From Daejeonella sp. JGW-45 (GTDB taxonomy: Bacteria; Bacteroidota; Bacteroidia; Sphingobacteriales; Sphingobacteriaceae), in NCBI RefSeq assembly GCF_029360805.1, contig NZ_JARKNC010000010.1, forward strand, positions 1 to 64,000: a stretch of DNA of 64,000 bases. Direction: 5' to 3'. A program made the translations under genes and the position numbers. Shown piece after piece: positions 26,203-36,173 of this stretch. The notes under the pieces are model-generated. The model saw only the letters and a program-made list of their open reading frames with translations. It had not been told where the DNA came from and ran no database searches. Numbering within the stretch: position 1 is the stretch's first letter; each line of letters begins with the position of its first letter.

Positions 26203-27417
26203 ATGAATTTATATATACAGCAACCCTTCCTGCTTCTTTTTATTTCAGTTGTATTATTTTCCTGCTCATCATCGCCTTCAGAAAAACGAAAACAAGAACG
26301 GACGGTCTCTGATGACCAGTTGGACAGTATTGCCCTGATCTACGATCCCAAGAAATCAGATCCCCGTTATGAGGATTTTGTGATGAGGCTGCATAAGCGC
26401 TCAGGCTTCAACGGTAATGTATTGGTTGCAAAAAAGGGAAAGATCATATACCAAAAGGCGATCGGATGGGCTGATCATCTTCACCGGGATAGTCTTAAGA
26501 TTAATTCAGTATTTGAATTGGCTTCCGTGAGCAAGCCCTTTACTTCGGTGGCGGTTATGATGCTGGTCGAAGACGGGAAGCTTCGCCTCGATCAGGATGT
26601 CAGGGAGTTTTATCCTGAGTTTCCCTATGAGGGGATTACGATCAGGATGCTGTTATCACATCGTTCGGGCATGATGAATTACGTGTATTTTGTTGATGAC
26701 CTGTGGAAGTCGCAAAAGAAGGACGAACGGCCCGGAATCTCAAATCAGGATGTGATGGGACTTATTGCTGAACATAAACCGAAGCCTTATATGAAACCCG
26801 ACAGAAAATTCCATTATAACAACTCAAATTATATGGTTCTGGCAGCTATCATAGAGAAGGTCACCGGCCAGAGGTATTCGCAATTTATGGCTGAAAACGT
26901 TTTTAGGCCGGCCGGTTTAAAAAATACTGCTGTTTTTTCAAAAGCTGAGTATGAAAAGATTCCTACAGACGTCGTCGGGCACGACCGGACCTGGCGTCGC
27001 TCTGTTGCGCAGAATTTTCTTGATGGTCCCGTAGGTGATAAGGGAATTTACAGTACCGTGCATGATCTGTTTCTTTTCGATCGTGCGATGCGAAGCGGAA
27101 GACTTTTAAAGAAATCTTCTCTCGATTCAATGTATGCACCACGTAATGAAACACAGAGAGGACATTTTAACTATGGTTATGGATGGCGTCTTTTTGAGAA
27201 TGAACAACACAAAGTAGTGTATCATACCGGGTGGTGGCACGGCTTCAGGCATATTTATTTGCGTCAGCTGGATGAAGATATAGTTGTTATTTTGTTGAGC
27301 AACCTCACTAACGGCAGCTTGTTAAAGCTGGATGAAATATACAATCTGGCAGGTATGCCGGTAGTGCGGAGAAGCGCATACTCAGGAAGCGGCCAGACTG
27401 CTTCTGACGACGACTAA
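26203..27417 (+). CDS. serine hydrolase of the beta-lactamase/class C family, lipoprotein
   Basis: This penicillin-binding-protein-like hydrolase is anchored as a lipoprotein (LFISVVLFSCSS). The SxxK motif is in ASVSKPFTSV, the YxN motif in HYNNSNYMV, and the third motif is HTGWWHG. Length 404 fits the group of periplasmic esterase or D-aminopeptidase-like proteins. An antibiotic-resistance role is not indicated by the sequence. Confidence 0.9.
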   Translation: MNLYIQQPFLLLFISVVLFSCSSSPSEKRKQERTVSDDQLDSIALIYDPKKSDPRYEDFVMRLHKRSGFNGNVLVAKKGKIIYQKAIGWADHLHRDSLKINSVFELASVSKPFTSVAVMMLVEDGKLRLDQDVREFYPEFPYEGITIRMLLSHRSGMMNYVYFVDDLWKSQKKDERPGISNQDVMGLIAEHKPKPYMKPDRKFHYNNSNYMVLAAIIEKVTGQRYSQFMAENVFRPAGLKNTAVFSKAEYEKIPTDVVGHDRTWRRSVAQNFLDGPVGDKGIYSTVHDLFLFDRAMRSGRLLKKSSLDSMYAPRNETQRGHFNYGYGWRLFENEQHKVVYHTGWWHGFRHIYLRQLDEDIVVILLSNLTNGSLLKLDEIYNLAGMPVVRRSAYSGSGQTASDDD

Positions 27418-27531
27418 TTATCTTTAAATAATTTTTTATTCTTTTAACGAAAGATTTAAAACTTTCCTATAAAGTTCTCCTTTATCTTGATAAAGACTTA
27501 AATTGCTAAAAGTTATAAGACAAATTAGACA

Positions 27532-27915
27532 ATGAGCACAGCATTTATAATTGATGATGATCCTATACATCAGCGTATTGCTCAAATAATGATTGCCAAG
27601 CATGGGTTATTTGAGTGGCATACCAGTTATACCGATGCTGAACGTGCACTTGGCTTTCTGAAGGAAAATGCTAAAAATGCCGATAGTTTACCAGATGTGA
27701 TACTGCTCGATTTGAATATGCCGGTAATTGACGGTTGGGACTTTTTGGAAGCATTCGCTAAATTTCAGGCTGAATTAAGCAAAAACGTTCGGGTATTCAT
27801 TGTAACGTCGTCTGTTGACGAAAAAGACAAATTGCGTTCTCAGGCTTTCCCATTTGTTAAAGGGTTTATATCTAAGCCTTTATCCCCTGATATAATAAAA
27901 AGTACCTTGATATAA
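27532..27915 (+). CDS. single-domain response regulator
   Basis: A stand-alone CheY-like receiver of 127 residues. The acidic triad is DDD near residue 8 and phosphoacceptor Asp in VILLDLNMPVIDG, with Thr in VTSS and Lys in ISKPLS. No output domain. It resembles the receiver at 51121-51522 (both have the GxxFxEAF helix after the phosphorylation site). No kinase gene is adjacent. The YbaB gene follows after 12 bases. Confidence 0.92.
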   Translation: MSTAFIIDDDPIHQRIAQIMIAKHGLFEWHTSYTDAERALGFLKENAKNADSLPDVILLDLNMPVIDGWDFLEAFAKFQAELSKNVRVFIVTSSVDEKDKLRSQAFPFVKGFISKPLSPDIIKSTLI

Positions 27916-27927
27916 AATTTCTAAGCT

Positions 27928-28236
27928 ATGTTTGATAAGTTATTTGAAGCTCAGCAAAAAGCTGAAGAAATCAAGAGGCGGCTGGATACAATTACAGTAA
28001 CGTCAGAGATTGAATCCGGAAAAATCAAAGTATCATCGACCGCAAATAAACGTATAACGGCTATCTCAATTGATCCTGCTTTTCTTGCCTCTGCGGGGCC
28101 TGAAGAATTGGAAGAATTGTTGGTAACCGTAATTAACAAAACACTCGGGCAAGCCGAAAGTGTAAGTCAGGCTGAAATGCAGGCCGTTACACGTGATATG
28201 ATGGGAGGTCTGGGCAACCTGTTCGGAAGCAAGTAA
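27928..28236 (+). CDS. YbaB/EbfC family nucleoid-associated protein
   Basis: YbaB proteins are small dimeric DNA-binding proteins. The 102-residue product shows an N-terminal helix (LFEAQQKAEEIKRRLD), the sheet with VSSTANKRITAISIDP, and a Gly-rich tail (MMGGLGNLFGSK). It is not next to dnaX/recR as in many bacteria. Its stop directly abuts the convergent glgC stop. Confidence 0.92.
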   Translation: MFDKLFEAQQKAEEIKRRLDTITVTSEIESGKIKVSSTANKRITAISIDPAFLASAGPEELEELLVTVINKTLGQAESVSQAEMQAVTRDMMGGLGNLFGSK

Positions 28237-29502
28237 TTAAATAACTGTTCCGTTCGGGATTACTGCCATTTTTTTAATTACAACAATACCATCTTTAATG
28301 GTGTGAGTTTTAAAATCTCCATCTTTAAGCTGGGGGCCGCCATTGATCCGAACATCATTTCCTATAAAGCAGTTTTTGTCAATAATAGCATTTTTAATGT
28401 AGCAGCGTTCACCAATGCCCATGATCGGGCAGCCGGTCTTAGCGGCCTCATCTAATTCCATTAGCGTCTGGTACCTGTCGCCGCCCATGACATAGGTATT
28501 GACAATGGTAGTGCCTGTTCCTATACGTGTTCTGATGCCAATAACAGATCGCTCTATCCGGCTGGCATTTATAATACATCCATCCGAAATAACAGTTTTT
28601 TCAAGAGTTGTACCCGATATTTTCGACGGCGGGAGCATTCTTGCACGAGAATAGATGGATCTTTTGTCAAAAAGGTTAAACTCAGGTATGTCGTCAGTCA
28701 GGCCGAGATTTGCATCAAAAAATGAGTGAATATGACCAATATCCGTCCAATAGCCCTGATATTGATAACTTACAACTTTGTGGTCTTCAAGCGACTGTGG
28801 GATGATCTCTTTTCCAAAATCTGTCCGCGTATTATTTTCAAGAAGATCAAAAAGGAGCTTTTTATTAAACATATAGATCCCCATAGAAGCCAGATAGTGC
28901 TTTCCCTTAGCCTTCATTTCGTCATCAACTTCTGATTTCCAATCAGGAAGCAGGTCAGGCTTAGGCTTCTCGATGAAAGATGTTATAAGATTATTTTCAT
29001 CCGCCTTCAGAATGCCGAAATCAGGTGCATCTCTCGCTGTTACAGGAATAGTAGCAATTGATATTTCAGCGCCGCATTCCTCATGATTTTTTATCATTAG
29101 CTCAAAATCCATCTGATACAATTGATCGCCCGATAATATCAAAACGTATTCACAATCGTGCTGAACAAGGTGATAAAGACATTGACGGACCGCATCGGCA
29201 GTTCCCTGGTACCAGGTAGCATTATTAGGGGTTTGCTCCGCTGCCAGTATATCCACAAAAGCATCGCTGAAAAAACTAAAATGATAAGTGTTTTTGATAT
29301 GCTTGTTCAGCGAGGCTGAGTTAAACTGGGTCAGAACGAATATTCGTTCAATACCTGAATTCAGACAGTTAGAGATGGGAATATCTACAAGCCTGTACTT
29401 TCCCGCAATCGGAACTGCAGGTTTCGAACGTGTATCGGTTAATGGATAAAGACGTGAACCTTGTCCACCTCCAAGCACAACGGAAATTACTTTAGATTGC
29501 AT
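28237..29502 (-). CDS. glgC: glucose-1-phosphate adenylyltransferase
   Basis: GlgC makes ADP-glucose from ATP and glucose-1-phosphate, the regulated step of glycogen synthesis. The nucleotidyltransferase domain starts LGGGQGSRLYPLT, with SKPAVPIAGKYRLVDIP and LSGDQLYQMD; left-handed helix repeats form the C-terminal part from about residue 290 (VISDGCIINASRIERSVIG). Length 421 is normal. It overlaps glgA by 11 bases, so the pair is one unit. Confidence 0.96.
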   Translation of the reverse strand: MQSKVISVVLGGGQGSRLYPLTDTRSKPAVPIAGKYRLVDIPISNCLNSGIERIFVLTQFNSASLNKHIKNTYHFSFFSDAFVDILAAEQTPNNATWYQGTADAVRQCLYHLVQHDCEYVLILSGDQLYQMDFELMIKNHEECGAEISIATIPVTARDAPDFGILKADENNLITSFIEKPKPDLLPDWKSEVDDEMKAKGKHYLASMGIYMFNKKLLFDLLENNTRTDFGKEIIPQSLEDHKVVSYQYQGYWTDIGHIHSFFDANLGLTDDIPEFNLFDKRSIYSRARMLPPSKISGTTLEKTVISDGCIINASRIERSVIGIRTRIGTGTTIVNTYVMGGDRYQTLMELDEAAKTGCPIMGIGERCYIKNAIIDKNCFIGNDVRINGGPQLKDGDFKTHTIKDGIVVIKKMAVIPNGTVI

Positions 29503-30922
29503 GAAGCTTAATTAAGCGTTTATAGAGATTAATATATTCTTTAGCCGACCTGTCCCAGGAAAAATCCAGGGCCATCATTTTTTTTCTGAAAGAAGCCATT
29601 TGATTGCTGCCGGCATAAGTTTCCAATGCTCGTCCGATAGCTTTTACCATCTCACCCGTTTCCAGTTTATCAAAGGTTATCCCATATCCTCCGGGATCAC
29701 TTAAATCAATCACTGTATCACTTAATCCGCCTGTTTTGTGAACTACAGGCATGGTTCCGTATCTAACCGCATAAAGTTGGTTTAGTCCGCACGGCTCCAC
29801 TCTGGAGGGCATGATAAGAAAATCAGCACCGGCATAGATGCGGTGTGAAAGCTCCTCATCATAACCAATATAAAGGCCACAGTGTTTTTTATGTTTTAAG
29901 GCTGTTTTTTGAAGTTCCGTTTCAACTTCAGCTTCTCCTGAGCCTAGTATGATAAAACTCATTTTACCTGCATAGCTTTTCAGGCACGAGTCGATAAGCT
30001 CAGGTAAGAGCTCAGCGCCTTTTTCGCCGACAAGCCTGCCAATAAATGCGACCAAAGGCTTTGTTTCATCAAGACCGAATTGCTCGCACAAGCGCTTTTT
30101 GTTCTCTTTTTTTCCTTCATCCACGGTTTCAGCTGTATAGTTTTGAAAAACCATTGGATCATTTTCTGGATTCCAGACACCCGTATCGATTCCATTGATA
30201 ATGCCTGTTCCTTTTCCTTTCTCCATTTCAAATAACTTCTCCAACCCGTTAGAATTGATCGATAATTCCTCAAGGTAGGTCGGGGAAACGGTCGTAAAAC
30301 TCCAGCAACATTTCACAGATGCAGCCAGAGAATTGATGCAATTATTCCAGTCGAGCAGACCTGCTTTATCAAGGTCTACAGGCGGAAGATAAGCAACTTT
30401 GTCCCAGCCCAACCAGCCCTGGTATTGTCCGTTGTGAATAGTACAGACCGTGGGAATCATAGCCAGATCCCTATATAAACCAGAATGTGACATCAGGAAT
30501 GGTACTAGGCCTGTATGATGATCATGACAATGAATAATATCAGGCTTTTTTTCCGACTGGTTTATCCAGTCTAAAAACGAGACTTGATAACTTATAAATT
30601 GTTTGATCTCATCCGGATAACTGTATATTTCCTTCCGGTCCAGTAAGCCGTGAATATAGATCAGGTACAGGTCAAAACCCAGTTTCCCGGTTTTCTCTTT
30701 CAATACTTTGTACTCAAATGTTTTTCCGCCGGCTGTCGCAACCGAACTGTATATCTCATAGAATTCATTCTCCTGAACAAACTTGCGGTCGTAGTACGGC
30801 AGGACTACCGAGGCATTTATGCCCGCTGAGCGAAGGTATTTTGGAAGGGCGCCCACAACATCACCTAAGCCGCCAACTTTGGCAACAGGGTAACATTCTG
30901 CACTTAGGTGGATCACATCCAT
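29492..30922 (-). CDS. glgA: glycogen synthase (GT5)
   Basis: GlgA extends alpha-1,4-glucan chains from ADP-glucose. The GT5 start is HLSAECYPVAKVGGLGDVVG (the KxGGL motif binds ADP-glucose). The C-terminal GT-B half includes AFIGRLVGEKGAELLP and the catalytic region MPSRVEPCGLNQLYAVRYGT. Length 476 is normal. It precedes and overlaps glgC. No branching enzyme or phosphorylase is in the window. Confidence 0.96.
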   Translation of the reverse strand: MDVIHLSAECYPVAKVGGLGDVVGALPKYLRSAGINASVVLPYYDRKFVQENEFYEIYSSVATAGGKTFEYKVLKEKTGKLGFDLYLIYIHGLLDRKEIYSYPDEIKQFISYQVSFLDWINQSEKKPDIIHCHDHHTGLVPFLMSHSGLYRDLAMIPTVCTIHNGQYQGWLGWDKVAYLPPVDLDKAGLLDWNNCINSLAASVKCCWSFTTVSPTYLEELSINSNGLEKLFEMEKGKGTGIINGIDTGVWNPENDPMVFQNYTAETVDEGKKENKKRLCEQFGLDETKPLVAFIGRLVGEKGAELLPELIDSCLKSYAGKMSFIILGSGEAEVETELQKTALKHKKHCGLYIGYDEELSHRIYAGADFLIMPSRVEPCGLNQLYAVRYGTMPVVHKTGGLSDTVIDLSDPGGYGITFDKLETGEMVKAIGRALETYAGSNQMASFRKKMMALDFSWDRSAKEYINLYKRLIKLHAI

Positions 30923-31004
30923 GGCATCGGGCTTTTGATCTTAAAAGTGAATTTAGTAAATGTTATTCAGCTATTCTAAACAAAAGCAATAAGGAAAATA
31001 TCCC

Positions 31005-33812
31005 TTAATGCGCCTCAAGCCAGTTGGAACCTTCCCCAACTTCGACCAGGATGGGCACGCTGGTTTCGATGGCATTTTTCATTCTTTCCTCAATGATCTT
31101 TTTCATTTGGCTGACCTCCGGTTTAGGAACATCAAAAACGAGCTCATCATGAACCTGCATGGTCATTTTGGAAGCTAAGTTCTGGTCTTTAATATCCTGA
31201 TGGATCCGGATCATCGCAATTTTTATCATATCAGCCGCAGACCCCTGGATCGGAGCATTTATTGCATTTCGCTCTGCAAAACCACGGACAGTTTGGTTGG
31301 CCGAGTTAATATCGCGAAGATAACGCCGCCTTCCCATGATCGTTTCAACATAGCCGTTTTCGCGGGCAAAATTCATGGTATCGTTCATATACTTCTTGAT
31401 ATTAGGATAGGTATTGAAATAATTTTCAATAATTTCGGCAGCTTCTTTTCTGGGGATGCTAAGATTCTGCGAAAGTCCGAACGCCGACTGGCCGTAAATT
31501 ATTCCGAAATTCACGGCTTTAGCATTCCGGCGCTGGGTTGACGTTACATCCTCAAGGGAAATTCCATAAACCCTCGCCGCCGTAGCTGTATGGATGTCCA
31601 GTCCTCTGCTGAAAGCATCCATCATATTTTCATCCTTGCTGATCTCTGCTATCAGCCGGAGTTCGATTTGCGAATAGTCGGCAGACAGCAGCACATGATT
31701 CTCGTCCCTTGGAATAAAGGCTTTGCGCACCTCCCTTCCCCGTTCTGTCCGGATCGGGATATTCTGAAGATTAGGATTATTTGAACTTAGCCGTCCCGTT
31801 GATGCCACAGCCTGATTATATGACGTATGAATGCGGCTGGTTTTGCGGTTGATCATCTGTGGTAAAGCATCGACATACGTCGATTTAAGCTTTTGCAGCT
31901 GGCGGAAATCGAGGATATCGGCTACGATATCGCTTTTGTTAGCCAACCGGCTCAGAACGTCCTCGCCGGTTTGATACTGACCGGTTTTCGTCTTTTTTGC
32001 CTGCGGGTCAAGCTGCAGCTTATCAAAAAGCACTTCGCCCAGCTGCTTTGGCGAAGCAATATTAAATTTGACCCCCGCTTTTTCATAGATATTTGTTTCA
32101 AGCTGTTTTAAATCGGTTCTTAGAACTTCCGAGAACTCGGCAAGAGCTTGCTGGTCAATTTTGACGCCCTCTCGCTCTATATCTGCCAATACATAGATCA
32201 GCGGGTTTTCTATTTCACGTGCCAGCTTAAGGGCATTCACCCCTTCAAGTATAGGTTCAAAAACGTCCCGTAACTGTAATGTGATATCTGCGTCTTCCGC
32301 AGCATATTCCGTTATTTTCTCGATTTCCGCATCGCGCATATTTCCCTGATTTTTTCCTTTTGGTCCAATCAGGGATGTAATACTTACAGGGCTGTAGTTT
32401 AAATAATTTTCCGCTAACAGATCCATATTATGCCGCGAATCCGGATCGATAAGATAATGGGCAAGCATGGTATCAAATAGCTCGCCACGTACAGTTATAC
32501 CGTACCAGTTAAGAACGAGTATATCATATTTTAGATTCTGCCCTATCTTGCCAATGTTGGGATTCTCAAAAACAGATTTAAAATCGTTCACGCAGGCCTG
32601 GCATTCAGCTTGATCTGCCGAAAGTGGTACATACCAGGCTTCACCAGGTTTGATGCTGAATGACAAACCGACGAGCTCACAATCGTTGGCATCAAGACAG
32701 GTTGTCTCAGTGTCGAAACAAAAGCGATCTTGTTTCGAAAGTATTTCTGCCAGCTCCTTCCTCGTTTCAGGGCTGTCTGCCAGCATATAGTTATGTTCTG
32801 TGTTCGAGATGTTTTTAGCCGCCGGCCCCTTTTCGGAAAAAGGGTCTGTGGGTTTTTGAACTGCTTCAGCCGGTGCATTGCTCGCGAACATGTCCATTTG
32901 TCCATTTGCGGGGCCTGTAGCCTTACTTTCACTTACGTTGAAGTCATCGCCAAAAACACGCTTCCCCAGCGTCCGGAATTCAAGTTCTGCAAAAAGGGGT
33001 TCGAGCACATCCCGGTTTGGTTCATCAATACGTAATGCATCTACATCTAATTCTACCGGGGCGTTAAGCATTATAGTAGCCAGCTTTTTAGACACCAGGC
33101 CCTGCTCAGCAAAGTTTTCGACATTTTCACGAAGCTTTCCCTTCAGTTCATGGCTGTTGGCTATAATGTTTTCAACTGAACCATACTGTTTTATCAGTTG
33201 TTTGGCTGTTTTCTCCCCTACGCCGGGTATTCCCGGAATGTTATCCACTGCATCGCCCCATAGTCCGAGAATATCAATAACCTGCTCAACGTGGTCGATC
33301 TCCCATTTCTCAAGGATTTCCTTCACTCCCAGTATCTCCATGCCGTTGCCCATGCGTGCAGGCTTATAGATAAAAATATTGTCTGAAACCAGCTGGCCAA
33401 AATCCTTATCCGGGGTCATACAGAAAACCGTAAATCCTTCTTTTTCTGCCTTTTTCGCCAGGGTTCCAATGATGTCGTCAGCTTCATAACCATCTGAAAA
33501 AACACAGGGAATATTAAATCCCTCAATTAACCGAACGATATAGGGAATGGCTATGGACAGGTCTTCGGGCATTGCCTGCCGGTGAGCTTTGTAGTCGGTG
33601 AAGTCGGTATGTCGTTCTGTGGGCGCGTCGGTATCAAAAACAACAGCCATATGCGTTGGCTGCTCTTTTTTTAATACTTCGAGCAGTGTATTCGTAAATC
33701 CCATAATGGCCGAAGTATTTAAGCCGCCTGAAGTGAACCGGGGACTTTTACTGAGGGCAAAATGAGCCCTGTAAATGAGTGCGAAGGCGTCGAGGAGAAA
33801 TAGTTTCTTCAT
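31005..33812 (-). CDS. polA: DNA polymerase I
   Basis: A 935-residue Pol I for gap filling, Okazaki-fragment maturation and repair. Residues 1 to about 290 are the 5'-3' exonuclease (FLLDAFALIYRAHFA, DGYEADDIIGTLA, NIPGIPGVGEKTA). The 3'-5' proofreading domain has its acidic residues intact (CFDTETTCLDA, NLKYD, AAEDADITLQL), so proofreading is expected. Polymerase motifs are LLSADYSQIELR (A), RRNAKAVNFGIIYG (B) and QVHDELVFDVP (C). A possible -7 box (TAACTTTG) lies at 33874-33881 on this strand. Confidence 0.97.
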   Translation of the reverse strand: MKKLFLLDAFALIYRAHFALSKSPRFTSGGLNTSAIMGFTNTLLEVLKKEQPTHMAVVFDTDAPTERHTDFTDYKAHRQAMPEDLSIAIPYIVRLIEGFNIPCVFSDGYEADDIIGTLAKKAEKEGFTVFCMTPDKDFGQLVSDNIFIYKPARMGNGMEILGVKEILEKWEIDHVEQVIDILGLWGDAVDNIPGIPGVGEKTAKQLIKQYGSVENIIANSHELKGKLRENVENFAEQGLVSKKLATIMLNAPVELDVDALRIDEPNRDVLEPLFAELEFRTLGKRVFGDDFNVSESKATGPANGQMDMFASNAPAEAVQKPTDPFSEKGPAAKNISNTEHNYMLADSPETRKELAEILSKQDRFCFDTETTCLDANDCELVGLSFSIKPGEAWYVPLSADQAECQACVNDFKSVFENPNIGKIGQNLKYDILVLNWYGITVRGELFDTMLAHYLIDPDSRHNMDLLAENYLNYSPVSITSLIGPKGKNQGNMRDAEIEKITEYAAEDADITLQLRDVFEPILEGVNALKLAREIENPLIYVLADIEREGVKIDQQALAEFSEVLRTDLKQLETNIYEKAGVKFNIASPKQLGEVLFDKLQLDPQAKKTKTGQYQTGEDVLSRLANKSDIVADILDFRQLQKLKSTYVDALPQMINRKTSRIHTSYNQAVASTGRLSSNNPNLQNIPIRTERGREVRKAFIPRDENHVLLSADYSQIELRLIAEISKDENMMDAFSRGLDIHTATAARVYGISLEDVTSTQRRNAKAVNFGIIYGQSAFGLSQNLSIPRKEAAEIIENYFNTYPNIKKYMNDTMNFARENGYVETIMGRRRYLRDINSANQTVRGFAERNAINAPIQGSAADMIKIAMIRIHQDIKDQNLASKMTMQVHDELVFDVPKPEVSQMKKIIEERMKNAIETSVPILVEVGEGSNWLEAH

Positions 33813-33907
33813 GGAATGGTATTTTGCGTTGAGCCTACTCTAAAAACGGAAGAGCAATTTAGTAGCGTTATGTCAAAGTTAATAAACTAATTAATGTCAG
33901 CCGGCTT

Positions 33908-34480
33908 TCAGTATTTTGCTATACAGCCATCAATATGATCATTAACCATGCCCGTGGCCTGCATATGGGCATAGCATATTGTGGTCCCGAAAAATTTGAA
34001 CCCACGTTTTTTCATATCTGCGCTGATCCTATCCGATAATTCTGTCCGTGCCGGAACATTCGTATGATCTTTCATGGAATTTATTATCGGCTTTTTATCG
34101 GGAAGGAAGCCCCATATATAGTCGTAGAAACTGCCAAAATCCTCCTGAATCGCAAGAAAGAGACGCGCATTGGTAATTGCAGCTTCGATTTTCTGTCGGT
34201 TGCGGATTATTCCAGCATCCTGCATCAGGGTTTGAACATCGGCGTCGGTAAATGCAGCAACTTTTTTTGCATCAAAATTCGCGAATGCCTTGCGGTAGTT
34301 ATCACGTTTTCGTAACACGGTGATCCAACTAAGTCCAGCCTGAGCGCTTTCGAGCACTAGAAACTCAAACAAGGTTTTATCATCGTAGACAGGTTTTCCC
34401 CACTCCTCATCGTGATATTTAACATATAATGGATCGTTTCCGCACCAGCTGCAACGGATCGGCTTAGTTTCTTCATTCAT
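33908..34480 (-). CDS. tag: DNA-3-methyladenine glycosylase I
   Basis: Tag excises 3-methyladenine from alkylated DNA. The 190-residue protein has the zinc Cys near the N-terminus (RCSWCGNDPLYVKYHDEEWG), the helix LESAQAGLSWITVLRKR, and the C-terminal zinc motif region TTICYAHMQATGMVNDHIDGC. It begins nine bases after trmB ends, so the two are likely co-transcribed. Confidence 0.96.
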   Translation of the reverse strand: MNEETKPIRCSWCGNDPLYVKYHDEEWGKPVYDDKTLFEFLVLESAQAGLSWITVLRKRDNYRKAFANFDAKKVAAFTDADVQTLMQDAGIIRNRQKIEAAITNARLFLAIQEDFGSFYDYIWGFLPDKKPIINSMKDHTNVPARTELSDRISADMKKRGFKFFGTTICYAHMQATGMVNDHIDGCIAKY

Positions 34481-34489
34481 AATTAGAGT

Positions 34490-35140
34490 TTAATCAAAGC
34501 TGAACTTCAAATAATTAATATTCTTGTTATGAGCAAGATACTTTTTCTCATAATAGGTTTTTATAGAAAGTACCTCGTCGGCGAATTCAGAATTGTAAAG
34601 ATCCGCCGTACTGACGTCTAATTTAAGCCCCAGCTGATTTACCTTTTCCAGGGTATAAGAATATAGGGAATCACTATCTGTTTTCAGGTGTACCGGCCCT
34701 CCTTTCTTAAGTAAAGAACGATACATTTCCAGGAAGCGCGGCGACGTGAGCCGCTTTTTTTCGCGGCTGATCTGTGGTTGCGGATCAGGGAACGTTATCC
34801 AGATTTCTGTAACTTCTTTTTCCATAAAATAGTCCAATAAGTTTTCAATCTGAATTCTTAAAAATGCCACGTTAGGGATGCCTTCTTCAAGCGCGGTCTT
34901 GGCACCGCGCCATATCCGGTTTCCCTTATAGTCCAGGCCAATAAAGTTTATACCGGGAAATAGCTTAGCTAAATTAACCGTGTATTCGCCCTTACCGCAG
35001 CCTAGTTCAAGTATAACGGGGTTGCTGTTTTTAAAATGACCCTCAGACCATTTACCTTTTAGTTTTTTACCGTCCTCCAGCTCTATCACATTCTCAAATA
35101 ACGCGATTTCAGCAAAGCGTCGTAGTTTATCCTTACCCAT
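34490..35140 (-). CDS. trmB: tRNA (guanine-N7-)-methyltransferase
   Basis: TrmB methylates G46 of tRNA. The SAM site ILELGCGKGEYTVNLA, the FIGLDYKGNRIWRG segment, and the catalytic motif WITFPDPQPQ are all present. Length 216 is normal. A -7 box (TATTTTTG on this strand) lies at 35158-35165. Confidence 0.95.
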   Translation of the reverse strand: MGKDKLRRFAEIALFENVIELEDGKKLKGKWSEGHFKNSNPVILELGCGKGEYTVNLAKLFPGINFIGLDYKGNRIWRGAKTALEEGIPNVAFLRIQIENLLDYFMEKEVTEIWITFPDPQPQISREKKRLTSPRFLEMYRSLLKKGGPVHLKTDSDSLYSYTLEKVNQLGLKLDVSTADLYNSEFADEVLSIKTYYEKKYLAHNKNINYLKFSFD

Positions 35141-35157
35141 TTCTTACATTAAGCTTG

Positions 35158-35165
35158 CAAAAATA
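35158..35165 (-). promoter_or_regulatory. -7 box for trmB-tag
   Basis: The minus strand reads TATTTTTG, an exact TAnnTTTG, 17 bases before the trmB start. No clear -33 element. Confidence 0.45.
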
Positions 35166-35195
35166 GTTTTAACTTCGCATCATTAATATACACGG

Positions 35196-36125
35196 GTGGA
35201 AAAGAACTCTAAAATTTATGTAGCCGGACACAGGGGAATGGTAGGATCAGCCATTCACAGGAAATTGTTAAAGGAAGGTTATACCAATATTCTTACCAGA
35301 ACATCCAAAGAGCTGGACTTGCGTAACCAGTCTGACGTTTCCCTTTTTTTTGAAACTGAGAAACCGGAGTATGTCTTTTTGGCGGCAGCAAAGGTGGGTG
35401 GGATCATTGCTAACAGCACTTACAAGGCCGACTTTTTGTATGAGAATTTAGCGATCCAAAATAATGTGATCCACCAGTCGTATTTGACCGGCGTTAAAAA
35501 GCTTTTGTTTCTTGGATCCAGTTGTATCTATCCGAAGCTTGCACCTCAACCTCTACGGGAAGAGTACCTGCTTACGGGTTTATTAGAAACAACCAATGAG
35601 GCCTACGCGGTTGCAAAAATCGCTGGCATCAAGATGTGCGCAGCTTACAGGGAGCAATATAATTGCAACTTTATTTCCGTGATGCCCACTAATCTCTATG
35701 GATATAATGATAATTACCACCCGGAGAACTCTCATGTCCTGCCTGCATTGATCAGGAAGTTTCATGAGGCGAAGGTTAACTCCCAGCCAACAGTCACTGT
35801 TTGGGGTACAGGAACTCCGCTCCGTGAATTTCTTTTCTCTGACGACTTAGGTGATGCATGTTTCTACATCATGCAGAATTATAACGGAAAAGATTTTTTG
35901 AATATAGGTACGGGTAAAGACCTGCCTGTAAAAGACCTTGCGCTTCTTGTAAAGAAGATCATTGGTTTTGAGGGACAGATCGTTTTTGATACCTCGAAAC
36001 CCGATGGTACGCCGCGTAAACTCATGGATGTATCAAAACTCGAGTCTCTGGGTTGGAAATATACAACCGAGCTGGAAGAGGGGATTCGCTTGGCTTACGA
36101 AGACTTTCAAAAGAACAATACCTGA
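35196..36125 (+). CDS. fcl: GDP-L-fucose synthase
   Basis: The epimerase/reductase converts GDP-4-keto-6-deoxy-mannose to GDP-L-fucose. SDR marks: [16 protein letters not shown] at the N-terminus, [10 protein letters not shown], the Ser in LGSSCIYP, and the [12 protein letters not shown] Tyr-Lys pair. The start is GTG at 35196. Length 309 is normal. The partner GDP-mannose dehydratase is not in the window, and no surface-polysaccharide cluster surrounds it. Confidence 0.95.
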   Translation: MEKNSKIYVAGHRGMVGSAIHRKLLKEGYTNILTRTSKELDLRNQSDVSLFFETEKPEYVFLAAAKVGGIIANSTYKADFLYENLAIQNNVIHQSYLTGVKKLLFLGSSCIYPKLAPQPLREEYLLTGLLETTNEAYAVAKIAGIKMCAAYREQYNCNFISVMPTNLYGYNDNYHPENSHVLPALIRKFHEAKVNSQPTVTVWGTGTPLREFLFSDDLGDACFYIMQNYNGKDFLNIGTGKDLPVKDLALLVKKIIGFEGQIVFDTSKPDGTPRKLMDVSKLESLGWKYTTELEEGIRLAYEDFQKNNT

Positions 36126-36136
36126 AGCTTAGTATT

Positions 36137-36173
36137 AAAAAAACCCGCTTAGCCTTTTAAGCGGGTTTTTTTT
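36137..36173. terminator. bidirectional terminator between fcl and a convergent gene
   Basis: AACCCGCTTA / TAAGCGGGTT forms a 10-bp stem with A-run before and T-run after, so it can end transcription in both directions. It reaches into the stop codon of the convergent gene at 36172. Confidence 0.9.

Noticed and set aside
32878-33369. Plus-strand open frame of 163 codons opposite polA
   Set aside because: It is a Ser-rich shadow of the polymerase coding sequence, without start-site or family support.
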